From: Pyrofollis japonicus | GTDB lineage: Archaea > Thermoproteota > Thermoprotei_A > Sulfolobales > Pyrodictiaceae | Assembly: GCF_033097485.1 (NCBI RefSeq) | Contig: NZ_AP028634.1 | Span: 1,231,126-1,295,125, forward strand | Reading direction: 5' to 3' | Length of the DNA stretch: 64,000 bases | Shown: positions 54,216-63,892 of the stretch, one piece after another | How positions within the stretch are numbered: the first letter of the stretch is position 1 | How the letters are laid out: every line of letters starts with the position of its first letter | The notes under the pieces: model-generated | What the model was told of the DNA's origin: nothing | What the model saw: the letters and a program-made list of their open reading frames with translations, nothing else | Databases searched by the model: none | Position numbers and translations under genes: made by a program

Positions 54216-54387
54216 TCTACGGAACCCCTAGAGACGCTGCGGCTCTTACCCCTAATCAGCTACCATGTCCAGGTCAACTATATAGGGGGCGCAAGGGCGA
54301 GATATAGAATCTGAAAGAGTGGCCGCGCTTACCAAGAGCCCGTGATAGTGTTTTGACACTGCCATGTAGGACGTGGTGAACAGGGCT

Positions 54388-54750
54388 ATGAGCGATATAG
54401 AGGAGAGGCTGTTAAGCTTTCTCAAAGAGCATCCAGGAAGTAGCCCGCGCGAGATAGCAGATGCTCTTGGAGAGCCGCTGCAGAAGGTGAGAAGTGTACT
54501 TGCGAAGCTGCGCGATCGTGGCCTCGTGGCGCGGGGAGATGAAGGGAAATACTACGCTGTAATGCCGGCGCTGCGCGGCCTTCCTCGGAGAGATGTTAGG
54601 AAAAACGTTGTGCACCGGCTGAGTCCTGATGTAGAGGCGCTCCTCGTCGCCATAGAGGAGCTCAGAGCCCGCATAGAGATTCTCGAGAAAAGAGTTGAGG
54701 AGCTAGCAAAGGAGCTAGAGTACTTGAAGACAGCTGCTGCCCAGGACTAG
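54388..54750 (+). CDS. Winged-helix protein with C-terminal coiled coil
   Basis: A 120-residue protein from the ATG at 54388 (a GTG at 54373 is in frame). An N-terminal winged helix (LSFLKEHPGSSPREIADALGEPLQKVRSVLAKLRDRGLV) is followed by a linker and a coiled coil (ALLVAIEELRARIEILEKRVEELAKELEYL) that would dimerise. It is probably a transcription regulator; its target is unknown. It is a single gene. Confidence 0.75.
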   Translation: MSDIEERLLSFLKEHPGSSPREIADALGEPLQKVRSVLAKLRDRGLVARGDEGKYYAVMPALRGLPRRDVRKNVVHRLSPDVEALLVAIEELRARIEILEKRVEELAKELEYLKTAAAQD

Positions 54751-54923
54751 TGCAAGACTATGTCTCGAACCAAGCATATAGGAGGCTCTTGCAGCAGTTG
54801 TTGCCAAGCGATAGTGCTGACAGCAGGGCACGGCATCGCTGGGAACAATGTTTCGTATCTATAAGGGCTATAATTTCAGCTCATCTAGGCTTTCGTAAAA
54901 AGTATACGATAGTAAAGGCCTAA

Positions 54924-55394
54924 TTACGATTCACCGGTTAGTACTCGTGCTATGCGAGGCGTGACTAGTTCTACTAGTTCGCCTTGGCCTCGCGATAGCT
55001 CTTCCGCCTCTACTAGTGCGAAACCCCCCGCCTTGATCTTTATGGCTCCTCCCCCGATGAGGCAGGAGACTATTAGCTCTATGCTCGGCGCGTGGCCTAC
55101 GAAGACTGTTTCCGGCTCTGCTCCAAGCTCTTCTATGGCTTCGCAGCTCGCCATGCCGGGGGAGAGCTGCTCGACTACCCTGACTTCGCCGCCCCTTACC
55201 TGTGCAATTATTTCTGCTGTCTCTCTTGCCCGTCGGAGAGGACTCGTATAGACTACTTTCGGCATGAACGGTATGAGCTTCGCCACTAGGGCTACGTCTT
55301 TCCTACCTTCCTCGGTTAGCCAGCGCTCTTCGTCGCTACCGGCCACGCTGGCTGGCACGGCCTTCCCGTGCCTCATGAACACATAGAGACCCAT
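54924..55394 (-). CDS. SixA-like histidine phosphatase
   Basis: The ATG at 55394 follows GGAGGGTGAT with normal spacing, so I prefer it to the upstream start. The 156-residue product has the phosphoacceptor RHG near residue 9, YTSPLRRARETAEI and the second histidine in VFVGHAPSIE. SixA-type enzymes remove phosphate from phosphohistidine; members of the branch also act on small phosphate esters. The active site is complete. It is single. Confidence 0.85.
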   Translation of the reverse strand: MGLYVFMRHGKAVPASVAGSDEERWLTEEGRKDVALVAKLIPFMPKVVYTSPLRRARETAEIIAQVRGGEVRVVEQLSPGMASCEAIEELGAEPETVFVGHAPSIELIVSCLIGGGAIKIKAGGFALVEAEELSRGQGELVELVTPRIARVLTGES

Positions 55395-55492
55395 AACGGC
55401 ATCACCCTCCATACGTGCATCATATGTGCACCGGCGGAAGGGGGGCTAGTTCTCCGCTGCTATCCATGTCTCTATGTTATCTATATCCACGC

Positions 55493-56011
55493 CTATTCTT
55501 TATGCTTTGGTGGACGCCGGCCCAGCGCCTTCAGCAGGCAACGTGGGCGGAGATTGAAGGCTGGCACTTTTTTACGATATTCTGTGTACTCTTTGCCGAA
55601 CCTGGTTATGCTCTCCTTCTCGTCAATGGTTACAGCGAGCACGAGTACCAGCACGGCCTCGGCTACGCCAACTATTATTGAGCAGCTAGTAGAGGCGAGA
55701 AGGCCGAGCGAGAGGGGGAACAATGATAGGAATAAGTGCATGGGGTGCCTCATGCACGAATATGGGCCTTCTCTCACGAGTCTTGTTGGCTCCCCTGGGC
55801 CTCTTCCGCGGCGGATAGGGTTGCCGTAGACTGCGAGATAGCGGCCAGTCACAGCCGCGCCACGCATAGATATGAGGAGCAAGATGGCGCCAAGCAAGCG
55901 ACACCACAAGGGGTCGCAGATGTTTACGGGCTTGGAGACTATCCCGCAAATCACGATAACTATTATCATGCCTAGCCATGCTGCGCCGCGCAGACGGTTA
56001 CTTATAATCAA
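55493..56011 (-). CDS. Isoprenylcysteine carboxyl methyltransferase (ICMT/PEMT)-like membrane protein
   Basis: A 172-residue protein with about four membrane helices. The C-terminal half has the family signature: LVREGPYSCMRHPMHLFL, then DEKESITRFGKEYTEYRKKVPAF. These enzymes methylate lipids or prenylated substrates with SAM. The bacterial and archaeal substrate is mostly unknown. It is separated from the phosphatase gene by about 100 bases on the same strand. Confidence 0.82.
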   Translation of the reverse strand: MIISNRLRGAAWLGMIIVIVICGIVSKPVNICDPLWCRLLGAILLLISMRGAAVTGRYLAVYGNPIRRGRGPGEPTRLVREGPYSCMRHPMHLFLSLFPLSLGLLASTSCSIIVGVAEAVLVLVLAVTIDEKESITRFGKEYTEYRKKVPAFNLRPRCLLKALGRRPPKHKE

Positions 56012-56259
56012 GCCCCTTCAGCACCTACACGAGCCTAGCCCTATGTACGAAAATGCTTGTGCCCAAGCTTAAGGTCTTCGGGGAACTCATTGGCTGCTCT
56101 TCGGCCAAGGAGTCCTCGGAGCCGCCAAGACCGCTACACGATGAGTGCGGAAACAGCACCAGCCGCTATGAATTCTCATTTAAAGCCCTAGCCTGAAGAG
56201 TCCAGGAAGCCAGCACTCGCATGATACTTGCTGCACATGGCTAGGAGAGGATAACCGGC

Positions 56260-57177
56260 TTGAACAGGGCCCGGAGTCTGTTACTAGCATTTTTCGCGCC
56301 GCTAGCATGGGCTACTAACGTGGTTGCCTCAAGAGTGATAGTAGTCAATGGTGTTGATCCTTTCGCGCTAACAGCTATACGGTGGCTCCTTGTCGCGGTA
56401 ATGCTGGCTGGATACTCTTTTGCACTAGGCCTTGGCGTCCCCCTTGGGAGGAGGCTTCTCCTGGCAGGGCTCCTAGGCATAACACTGTTTAACAACTTAT
56501 TGTACGTTGCCCTGCGATTTGCACCTGCAGCACTAGTTGGCCTCACCTTCGCCCTATTACCAATAGTCACCATGCTCCTAGCCGAGGCCATGGGCCTTGA
56601 GAAAGGCGACAATATACTGTACCTTGCCGCAATCCTTGGACTACTGGGCGTCACGCTTATCGAGCTTGGGTCCTACAAGGGCTCGCTCCACGGCGGCAAG
56701 GCTTGGCTAGGAGTACTGATAGCCGTCATAAGTGTATTCGTCTGGGCTCTTTACACGATAGAGTCCAAGAAGCTGATGCGCGGCCTGCACCCATTAGCGG
56801 CGCTTGCCGGGAGCACCTTGCTCAGCACACCCTTCAACATAGTCGTCGCTCTTCCACAGCTACCGGGATCAGTAATAAGGCTCGCTGAGCCTAGACTACT
56901 CGTCTTGCTCCTCTACATTGTCGCCGTACCCGGTTTCCTCGCCTATATCGCATGGTTTCACGCAGTAAAGGCGCTAGGTGCGTCGACTACAAGCTTGTTC
57001 GTAAACCTCTTGCCAGTATTTACGACGATACTCGCATGGATACTCCTGGGAGAAAGGCTTAGGGGAACACAGCTCGCCGGGGCCATACTTGTCTTCACCG
57101 CGCTCGGCTTAGCAACGATAAGGTATGCCAGGATAACGTACTATACACCGCGCACACGCGGGGCACGAGCCCACTGA
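56260..57177 (+). CDS. EamA/DMT-family transporter, full length
   Basis: A 305-residue protein with ten membrane helices in two EamA repeats. The first begins ATNVVASRVIVVNGVDPFALTAIRW and ends with EAMGLEKGDNILYLAAI; the second ends SLFVNLLPVFTTILAWILLGERL. Such carriers move metabolites or amino acids. It starts with TTG at 56260. It has the full two-repeat plan, unlike the half-size protein at 139-606. Confidence 0.88.
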   Translation: MNRARSLLLAFFAPLAWATNVVASRVIVVNGVDPFALTAIRWLLVAVMLAGYSFALGLGVPLGRRLLLAGLLGITLFNNLLYVALRFAPAALVGLTFALLPIVTMLLAEAMGLEKGDNILYLAAILGLLGVTLIELGSYKGSLHGGKAWLGVLIAVISVFVWALYTIESKKLMRGLHPLAALAGSTLLSTPFNIVVALPQLPGSVIRLAEPRLLVLLLYIVAVPGFLAYIAWFHAVKALGASTTSLFVNLLPVFTTILAWILLGERLRGTQLAGAILVFTALGLATIRYARITYYTPRTRGARAH

Positions 57178-57270
57178 GACCCTATGGGGAGGAGAAATAA
57201 CGGAAAACAACACTCCGCGGTCAAAGAGGATTAAGGGCTGGTATCAGCTGCCCGTAGGCGTGGAGCCGGC

Positions 57271-58425
57271 TTGGAGTGGCTCGAGTTCGTTATCAAGCCG
57301 AGTAACTATATCTCGTCGCTCTGCTACTCGGTATTCCGCATAGAGCCCTTCAAGACCTGCAGCTACGCGTGCATCTATTGCTATGCTAGGTGGTACCGGG
57401 GGCCCCACGGAGCCCCGGCCGCTAAGCCGTGGGTGCCCCGGCTCTTCGAGAAGCTAGCGAGAAAGCTGCCCGATGATCTACCTAGGCCGTTTTTCCGGCT
57501 CTCAACGCTGAGCGACCCCTTCCAGCCAGTAGGGGGCAAGGTCTCCGGGGTCGTCAAGGACATTCTCCGGGCCGCTCTCCGCCACCAAGTACCCCTAGTT
57601 GTTAACACGAAGGGACTCGTCACAAGAGACTCGGAAGCGCTAAGCCTCATACTGAGCCTAGCAGACCACGGCCTCCTCCTACTACAGTACACTATCGGGT
57701 TCGGCGACGGCGTCGCCCAGCTACTCGAGCCCGCGGCACCGCCGCCCACAGAGAGGCTCCTCGAAGCAGAGCAACTATCAGAGCAAGGCGTGCCCATCAT
57801 TGTGCGTGTGCAGCCACTCATACCCGGCTTAGAGGAGGAGCACTTGAGGGCGGCAGAGGAGGCTCTCAGCCACGGAGCAAAAGGCCTCATAGCAGAGCCC
57901 ATTAGAGAGATAGGGAACGGGCTGCAAATGCTCTACCAGGTGCTTGGCTTCAACGAGCCCGCTGGGTGCTGGGAGCCCTACCAGCTAGGCGAGGAGCCTG
58001 GGAGAGAGCCGCTGCTCCACCCCTGCCCCGAGTGGAGGCTCCACGTGCACGAAGCACTGGCATCGGTAGCGGCAAGGCATGGTGCACCCTACGCGGCGTG
58101 CAAAGACACCATACTCGCAGCCCTCCCCGCGGCAAAATGGTATCGCCCGGGGAGAACGTGCTGCCTGGAGTGGCTCGCGTACCGCGAGGAGCCATTGCTC
58201 CGCCCGACTCTCCACGAATACGCGTACCTCGGCTGGCCGGATAAGGCGCCCCAGCAGCTCTGCGAGGAACTAGGCCCGCCATACGTGTGCGGTGAACAGC
58301 TAGCAAAATACCCTAAGCCAATACGTAAAGGAATACAACAGCACATGAGAAAGCTACAGACAATAATAGAGAACAAGGAAAAGCTGAGAAAGATGCTGGA
58401 AAGGCTAGGAGACCTTAAAGATTAG
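57271..58425 (+). CDS. SplB-like radical SAM protein
   Basis: A 384-residue protein. The cluster motif is CSYACIYCYA (C-x3-C-x2-C) near residues 31-40, followed by LSTLSDPFQPVG, the SAM-contact region. The layout matches spore photoproduct lyase-like proteins common in archaea, many of which are of unknown function. A C-terminal basic helix rich in lysine ends the protein. It is single, 93 bases after the EamA gene. Confidence 0.83.
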   Translation: MEWLEFVIKPSNYISSLCYSVFRIEPFKTCSYACIYCYARWYRGPHGAPAAKPWVPRLFEKLARKLPDDLPRPFFRLSTLSDPFQPVGGKVSGVVKDILRAALRHQVPLVVNTKGLVTRDSEALSLILSLADHGLLLLQYTIGFGDGVAQLLEPAAPPPTERLLEAEQLSEQGVPIIVRVQPLIPGLEEEHLRAAEEALSHGAKGLIAEPIREIGNGLQMLYQVLGFNEPAGCWEPYQLGEEPGREPLLHPCPEWRLHVHEALASVAARHGAPYAACKDTILAALPAAKWYRPGRTCCLEWLAYREEPLLRPTLHEYAYLGWPDKAPQQLCEELGPPYVCGEQLAKYPKPIRKGIQQHMRKLQTIIENKEKLRKMLERLGDLKD

Positions 58426-58468
58426 TAATAAGTGCTCTGCCTGTAAATCTCGGTCTAGGGCTTACACG

Positions 58469-59182
58469 CTAGCTGTAGTCTCTAGCTCCCGGGTTCACGA
58501 ATGCTTGTTCACCGCTAACAACTCGTAGCCACATATACCTTGTTTCCACAAGGTAAGACTCGGCATCAACTCTAAGCAAATATGTGTGCCACGGCTCGAG
58601 AAGCACTACTTTTCCAACTCTATCGTGAACTATCTCTATGAAGAGAAGGGAGCTAGTTATTCCTATCATGGTTATCCTTACAAGGCTCCCATGCCTATAG
58701 GTAAACAGTATTGCCTCTGCATGTGGCCAGCAATAGTAGCCGCACTCCGCCCTGAGCCTAGTATCAGCAACCACGGCACTAAGCCGCTCTCCGCCAAGAT
58801 GGACAACAGCGTGTCGCAGAGGAGGAGCAACAAAAATATTGATACCCGTAAGAACCGGCTGAAGCATGACGGCAAGGAAGAGCCAAAAACCCAGCTTCTT
58901 CAGCTTCTTAGCAGCAACCGCTACTCCGATGGCCTTAAAGGCGCTATACGTAGCCCAGGCAGTTGCAGAATACAATACAGGATACTCCCACGGGTAAAGC
59001 ACAACCTCGCCAGAGCTGCGTAGAAACCACAAGAGAAACTGAGAAACAAGCACCACAGAGACCAATACAATAATGCGGCCAAGCGAAAAGCGACGACCCA
59101 AAACATGGTAGAGGAGCAAAGAGAGTAAGATTAACCCCAAAACCCCTATCTCCATCGACGAAACCCCAACAAGACACTCCAA
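58469..59182 (-). CDS. Membrane protein with soluble C-terminal domain, function unknown
   Basis: A 237-residue protein. Four predicted membrane helices (about residues 10-120) precede a soluble domain of about 110 residues with beta strands (ILFTYRHGSLVRITMIGI). I recognise no family. The first nine residues may be untranslated if the internal ATG at 59155 is used. It is convergent with the SplB-like gene. Confidence 0.6.
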   Translation of the reverse strand: MECLVGVSSMEIGVLGLILLSLLLYHVLGRRFSLGRIIVLVSVVLVSQFLLWFLRSSGEVVLYPWEYPVLYSATAWATYSAFKAIGVAVAAKKLKKLGFWLFLAVMLQPVLTGINIFVAPPLRHAVVHLGGERLSAVVADTRLRAECGYYCWPHAEAILFTYRHGSLVRITMIGITSSLLFIEIVHDRVGKVVLLEPWHTYLLRVDAESYLVETRYMWLRVVSGEQAFVNPGARDYS

Positions 59183-59367
59183 GGCAAGAGATATCTTACT
59201 TTATGTCACGAGAATTCTATAGACCCACCTTGGCTTAACACGTCCACGATAAAAACAGCTACAATGACCTTGCTTGATGATTATATATGAGAGTTAAGGG
59301 CAACGACAGAATAACAGTAATGACGAGGAGCATCCATCGTATAAAGAGGCTTTTGTTCCGAAAGGAG

Positions 59368-59445
<78 letters not shown>

Positions 59446-59677
59446 ACGTGGGACCCGCGGTGTCTGTGTTCCCGTGTTTGTAGGTTTGTTGTTCATTGTT
59501 GCTGTCTTAATAGTTTTTCTTGGCTGCTGGGCCGGTCATGTTTGTTTCGTATTTTTTATAGTTTTATCACTTATTTTAATATGTTACAGTGTGGAATAGC
59601 GTGTATAGCTAATAATAAAACCCCTACTCATTCATCGGTTTACTTGAACATAGTACGGTGTCTCGCAGAGGTGTGAA

Positions 59678-61057
59678 TTGTTGGCTTCCCGAACCGGGCT
59701 CATTATAACGTCGATAATCATTATATTGGTAATCATAGGTGCTGCATATTATCTTGCAAAGGGAGGAGGAAAGGGTACAACAACTACTTCTTCGGCCCCG
59801 GCTACGAGTACACCGAGCCCTACTACGTCTACGCCGCCGGCAACGACAACAAGCGGCGCTGGCGGTGCCGGCGGTGAATGTATTGTTAAGATCGGGTTTA
59901 CGGCGTCCCTGACAGGTAAGTTGCAGAAGGAGTCTGCTGAGCAGCTTAACGGTATCAAGCTGTGGGAGGAGCAGGTTAACTCTAAGGGTGGCGTCAAGCT
60001 CCCCGATGGCAGGGTTTGTAAGATAAAGCTCGTCTACTATGACGACGAGTCTAAGAGCGCGCGTGTCCAGGAGCTTTACCAGAAGCTCATAACCAGTGAC
60101 AAGGTTGATTACCTTATCAGCCCATATAGCAGCGGACTGACTGCCGCCGCTGCTGCCGTGACTGATAGCTACCACAAGATAATGATCGCGACTGGCGCTG
60201 CTAGTGACTCGATCTTCACGAAGGGCTACCAGTACGTCTACCAGCTCTACACCCCCGCCAGCAGATACATGACGCCCACTGTTGACTTGTTGATGAAGCT
60301 TGACCCCAATAATAAGAAGGTTGCACTGCTCTTCGAGAACAGCAAGTTCGCGAAATCAGTTGCAGCTGCAACTAAGAAGTACTTGGAGGAGAAGGGCTTC
60401 CAGATAGTATACGAGGACTACTACCCGCCGGGTACTACTGAGTTCTCCACCTATATAGCGAAGATAGCGTCTTCGGGAGCTACTGCTGTGTTTGGTGGAG
60501 GCCACTTCCAGGACGGCTTCAACCTCGTCAAGCAACTATACGACGCTAAGATCAAGGGCTTGAAATACGTAGCAATACTAGTGGCGCCGCCGGAGCCCGC
60601 GTTCGCGGAGCTCGGCGACGCGGCTGTAGGCGTTATTGGTCCTAGCCAGTGGGAGCCTGGAGTCAAGTACAGCCCAGATGCGGCCAAGAAGCTTGGCATA
60701 GAGTGGTATGGCCCCACTGTCGAGGAGTTTGTCAAGGCATATGAGGCCAAGTATGGGCACACACCGGGCTATCACGCTGCAGGAGGCTATGCCGCTGGCC
60801 TGCTGATACAGTACATTCTCGAGCACGCTGGGCTTGACACTGAGAAGGCTAAGCAGCTCCTAGACAACCTAGACCTAATGACTTTCTGGGGCCACATAAA
60901 GTTCGACAATACTCCGGAGAAGCACGGCCTCCAGATAGGCCACAGCATGGTACTAGTACAGTGGCAGAAGCAGGGCGGCAAACTAGTCAAGGTGATAGTG
61001 TACCCGGAGGAGGCTGCTGAAGCAGAGCCCGTGTACCCATTGCCCTGGGGCAGCTAA
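59678..61057 (+). CDS. Branched-chain amino acid ABC transporter substrate-binding protein (LivK type)
   Basis: A TTG at 59678 with GAGGTG eight bases upstream; a TATA-like AATAATAAAA lies at about 59611-59620. The 459-residue protein has a signal-anchor helix (residues 7-27), a Gly-Lys and Thr/Ser/Pro-rich linker to about residue 65, and a two-lobed type I periplasmic-binding fold (IVKIGFTASLTGKLQ to GHSMVLVQW). The linker likely tethers it to the membrane. It starts the liv operon; the ligand could be branched-chain amino acids, amides or urea. Confidence 0.88.
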   Translation: MLASRTGLIITSIIIILVIIGAAYYLAKGGGKGTTTTSSAPATSTPSPTTSTPPATTTSGAGGAGGECIVKIGFTASLTGKLQKESAEQLNGIKLWEEQVNSKGGVKLPDGRVCKIKLVYYDDESKSARVQELYQKLITSDKVDYLISPYSSGLTAAAAAVTDSYHKIMIATGAASDSIFTKGYQYVYQLYTPASRYMTPTVDLLMKLDPNNKKVALLFENSKFAKSVAAATKKYLEEKGFQIVYEDYYPPGTTEFSTYIAKIASSGATAVFGGGHFQDGFNLVKQLYDAKIKGLKYVAILVAPPEPAFAELGDAAVGVIGPSQWEPGVKYSPDAAKKLGIEWYGPTVEEFVKAYEAKYGHTPGYHAAGGYAAGLLIQYILEHAGLDTEKAKQLLDNLDLMTFWGHIKFDNTPEKHGLQIGHSMVLVQWQKQGGKLVKVIVYPEEAAEAEPVYPLPWGS

Positions 61058-61073
61058 GGGCGACTAATCATGT

Positions 61074-61099
61074 AGTTTTTTACCGCTGATATTGTTTTT
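61074..61099 (+). terminator. T-rich stretch between substrate-binding and permease genes
   Basis: Two T-tracts (TTTTTT at 61076-61081 and TTTTT near 61094) follow the binding-protein stop. Partial termination here would give more binding protein than membrane components, a common arrangement for ABC importers. Confidence 0.35.
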
Positions 61100-61198
61100 A
61101 TCAATTCCTAACTAATATGCACGCATAGCTCCATAATAGCTTCGGTTCCATAACCGATGATACTATCTCAGGGTAGAAAGCATTAGATAAATCAAGTC

Positions 61199-62080
61199 TT
61201 GCTGGGTGTTGATGCCTTGGTTTCGCCCGAACTGCTGCTAGGAGGCCTTACGGCCGGACTTGTGGTTGGTAGTCTATATGGCTTAGCGGCTCTCGGGCTA
61301 AGCATTATCTGGGGCATACTTAGGGTAGTCAATCTGAGCCATGGCGCTGTCATAGCGCTGAGCATGTACGTCGCATACCTGCTTAGCGTGGAGTATGGTT
61401 ATCCCTTACTCGCATCTGTGCTTATATCGATATTCTTCGGCTTCGTGCTCGGAATGGTAGCGTATTACCTCTTCGTGCACAAGGTGTTGGGTGGGCCCGA
61501 ACTCGCCAGCCTCTTGTCAACGTTCGGCTTCGGGCTCATTATTCTAGGAACACTGCAGCTCAAGTTCGGCGGAATCGCGAGAACACTGCCAGTAACCACT
61601 GCAACTATAGAGGTTGGCCACGTGCCGATACGCATGGTGCAAGTAGTAGGCGCAGTAATAGCCATCGCTGTAGCCATAGCAGCATACTTGCTGATCTACC
61701 GCACATGGTTCGGCCGCGCAGTAAGAGCCGTGGTCATGAACCAGGAAGCAGCCGCGCTTATGGGCGTAAACGTGACTAAGGTGCTGATGCTCAGCTTTGC
61801 CCTAGGATTACTCTTCGCGTCAACCGCCGGAACACTGCTCGCGCTCTCCTATAGCTTCACACCAGAGACCGGCAGCATGTACGAGCTATACTCCTTCACA
61901 ATAGTGGTCCTCGGGGGTCTCGGCAACCCGTTAGGAAGCCTCATAGGTGGAATCATTCTAGGTATTGCAGAGCAGCTCACAAGCATAGTGGCGAGCGGGA
62001 GCTGGGGGCCCCTAGTTGCATTTGTTCTGCTGCTGGTGATGCTGGTGATTAAGCCTACAGGACTCTTCGCAAAACTATAG
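61199..62080 (+). CDS. livH: Branched-chain amino acid ABC transporter permease (LivH)
   Basis: A 293-residue membrane protein of the LivH family with about eight helices. Family features are GLVVGSLYGLAALGLSIIWGILRVVNLSHGA, the coupling region RTWFGRAVRAVVMNQEAAALMGVN, and VVLGGLGNPLGSLIGGII. The TTG start is not certain. A 141-base gap separates it from the binding-protein gene. Confidence 0.9.
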   Translation: MLGVDALVSPELLLGGLTAGLVVGSLYGLAALGLSIIWGILRVVNLSHGAVIALSMYVAYLLSVEYGYPLLASVLISIFFGFVLGMVAYYLFVHKVLGGPELASLLSTFGFGLIILGTLQLKFGGIARTLPVTTATIEVGHVPIRMVQVVGAVIAIAVAIAAYLLIYRTWFGRAVRAVVMNQEAAALMGVNVTKVLMLSFALGLLFASTAGTLLALSYSFTPETGSMYELYSFTIVVLGGLGNPLGSLIGGIILGIAEQLTSIVASGSWGPLVAFVLLLVMLVIKPTGLFAKL

Positions 62081-62094
62081 GCGGGGTGATTGCC

Positions 62095-63111
62095 ATGGAG
62101 GCGGCGAGAATAGTTAGTGAGCTCCGAAAGGGCAGATACATAACAAACATCATTGTCGCTGCAGTTATAGTCCTACTCCTAGGCCTCGGCATAGGCTCTA
62201 TCTACTCGGAGTCATTAGCCTACTACAGGGAGACCCTAACCACATTCATGGTGTTACTATCAGTTGTCCTCGGCCTCAACATCATACTAGGCTATACTGG
62301 CTACGTGAGCTTCGGCCACGCAGTGTTCTTCGGCATAGGCGGCTACACTGCAATGGTGCTGATGTACTACTATGGAGTAAACATCTACCTTGCGATGATA
62401 GCTGCTGCACTAGTAGCTATGGCCACCGCGTACCTAGTAGGCCTAATCGTGCTTAGGCTGCGGGGAGCATACTTCGCGATCGCAACAATAGCTGTCTTGG
62501 AAGCCTCCCGCGTCATCGCGGAGAACATTAACTATCTTGGAGGAAGCGAGGGGCTCCAGCTCCCCGCGACATACTATAGGGGCTACCATATCGCCGGGTA
62601 CAGCGGCCTAATGGCGGTACACTACATAGCCTACTTCCTGCTAGTAGCAACTATAACTGTCGGGCTACTTCTCAACCTCTACGTGTCTAGAAGCAAGTTT
62701 GGCGCCGGACTGAGAGCGATAAGGGAGGACGAAGACGCAGCCGAGGCAATAGGTGTTGACACGTGGAAGTATAAGACGTTGGCCTACGTCCTCAGCGCTA
62801 TTCCGCCAGCCCTAGCGGGCGCAGTAATAGCTTGGAAGAGGATGATAGTGCTTCCGGGAGAGTTCTTTAACCTAGAGCTAAGCATCAAGGCAATAATCTC
62901 GGTGATGCTCGGCGGCTCCGGCACCGTGACAGGAACACTTGTTGGCGCGGCAACATACCATGCAGTAGAGACATCATTCCTAACCAGCTTCCCCTCGTTC
63001 CACCTCATCATATTCGGCGCAGCAATAGCAGCAATCGCCGAATTCCTGCCAATGGGTGTAATAGGGTGGCTCCGCTTGAGGAGCGCAAAGCTCAGATTCC
63101 TCCTCGAGTGA
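62095..63111 (+). CDS. livM: Branched-chain amino acid ABC transporter permease (LivM)
   Basis: The ATG at 62095 follows GGGGTGAT with good spacing, while the GTG at 62086 lies within that sequence. The protein is about 338 residues with LNIILGYTGYVSFGHAVFFGIGGYTA and the coupling region FGAGLRAIREDEDAAEAIGVD, both typical of LivM. It forms the second half of the channel with LivH. It precedes livG by ten bases. Confidence 0.92.
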   Translation: MEAARIVSELRKGRYITNIIVAAVIVLLLGLGIGSIYSESLAYYRETLTTFMVLLSVVLGLNIILGYTGYVSFGHAVFFGIGGYTAMVLMYYYGVNIYLAMIAAALVAMATAYLVGLIVLRLRGAYFAIATIAVLEASRVIAENINYLGGSEGLQLPATYYRGYHIAGYSGLMAVHYIAYFLLVATITVGLLLNLYVSRSKFGAGLRAIREDEDAAEAIGVDTWKYKTLAYVLSAIPPALAGAVIAWKRMIVLPGEFFNLELSIKAIISVMLGGSGTVTGTLVGAATYHAVETSFLTSFPSFHLIIFGAAIAAIAEFLPMGVIGWLRLRSAKLRFLLE

Positions 63112-63121
63112 GGTGATAACC

Positions 63122-63892
63122 ATGATAGTCCTCCGTGTAGAGAATATTCACAAGAGCTTTGGAGGAGTAAGGGCACTCCAAGGAGTTTCCATGAGCGTTG
63201 AGGAGGGAGAGATAGTTGGCCTCATAGGCCCCAACGGCGCGGGCAAGACGACACTATTCAACGTGATAACAGGGTTCTATCCGCCGGACAAGGGCCGAGT
63301 AGAAATCTTCGGCAAGGACGTGACGGGGTGGCCTCCGCACCGTGTAGCTGGCCTGAGAGTCGCCCGTACCTTCCAGATACCCAAGCCCTTCCACGACCTA
63401 ACGGTCTACGAGAACGTCCTGGTTTCGATAAAGTTCTCTAACCGTAAGCTCAGCGAGCTAGAAGCGGCAGAGGAGGCTAAGCGCATACTCGAGTTCCTTG
63501 ACCTCGACAAGTACGCCCACATGCTGGCAGCGCAGCTCAACGTCGCGCTTGAGAAGAGGTTGGAGCTTGCGAGAGCGCTTGCGAGGAGCCCGAAGCTCTT
63601 GTTGCTCGACGAGGTTCTCGCAGGCCTAAACCCGGCTGAGGTATCGTTTATGCTCGAGAAGATAAGGAAGGCTAAGCAGGAATTCGGGCTAACGATAGTA
63701 ATGATAGAGCACGTCATGCACGCGGTGATGAACCTGGCTGATAGGATAGTTGTCCTACACCTTGGACGCAAGCTTGCAGAGGGGACACCGGAGGAGATAG
63801 CGACCAATCCACAAGTTATTGAGGCCTATCTAGGTGACCCCAAGCTCGCACTCGCGTTCGTCAAGAAGTTTAAGGAGGGGGCAAAGGCATGA
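63122..63892 (+). CDS. livG: Branched-chain amino acid ABC transporter ATP-binding protein (LivG)
   Basis: The ATG at 63122 follows GAGGTGAT. The 256-residue ATPase has Walker A GPNGAGKT, the family-typical degenerate signature LNVALEKRLELARAL, Walker B LLLLDEVLAGLN and switch MIEHVMHAVM. It couples ATP use to LivHM. It overlaps the start of livF by four bases. Confidence 0.92.
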   Translation: MIVLRVENIHKSFGGVRALQGVSMSVEEGEIVGLIGPNGAGKTTLFNVITGFYPPDKGRVEIFGKDVTGWPPHRVAGLRVARTFQIPKPFHDLTVYENVLVSIKFSNRKLSELEAAEEAKRILEFLDLDKYAHMLAAQLNVALEKRLELARALARSPKLLLLDEVLAGLNPAEVSFMLEKIRKAKQEFGLTIVMIEHVMHAVMNLADRIVVLHLGRKLAEGTPEEIATNPQVIEAYLGDPKLALAFVKKFKEGAKA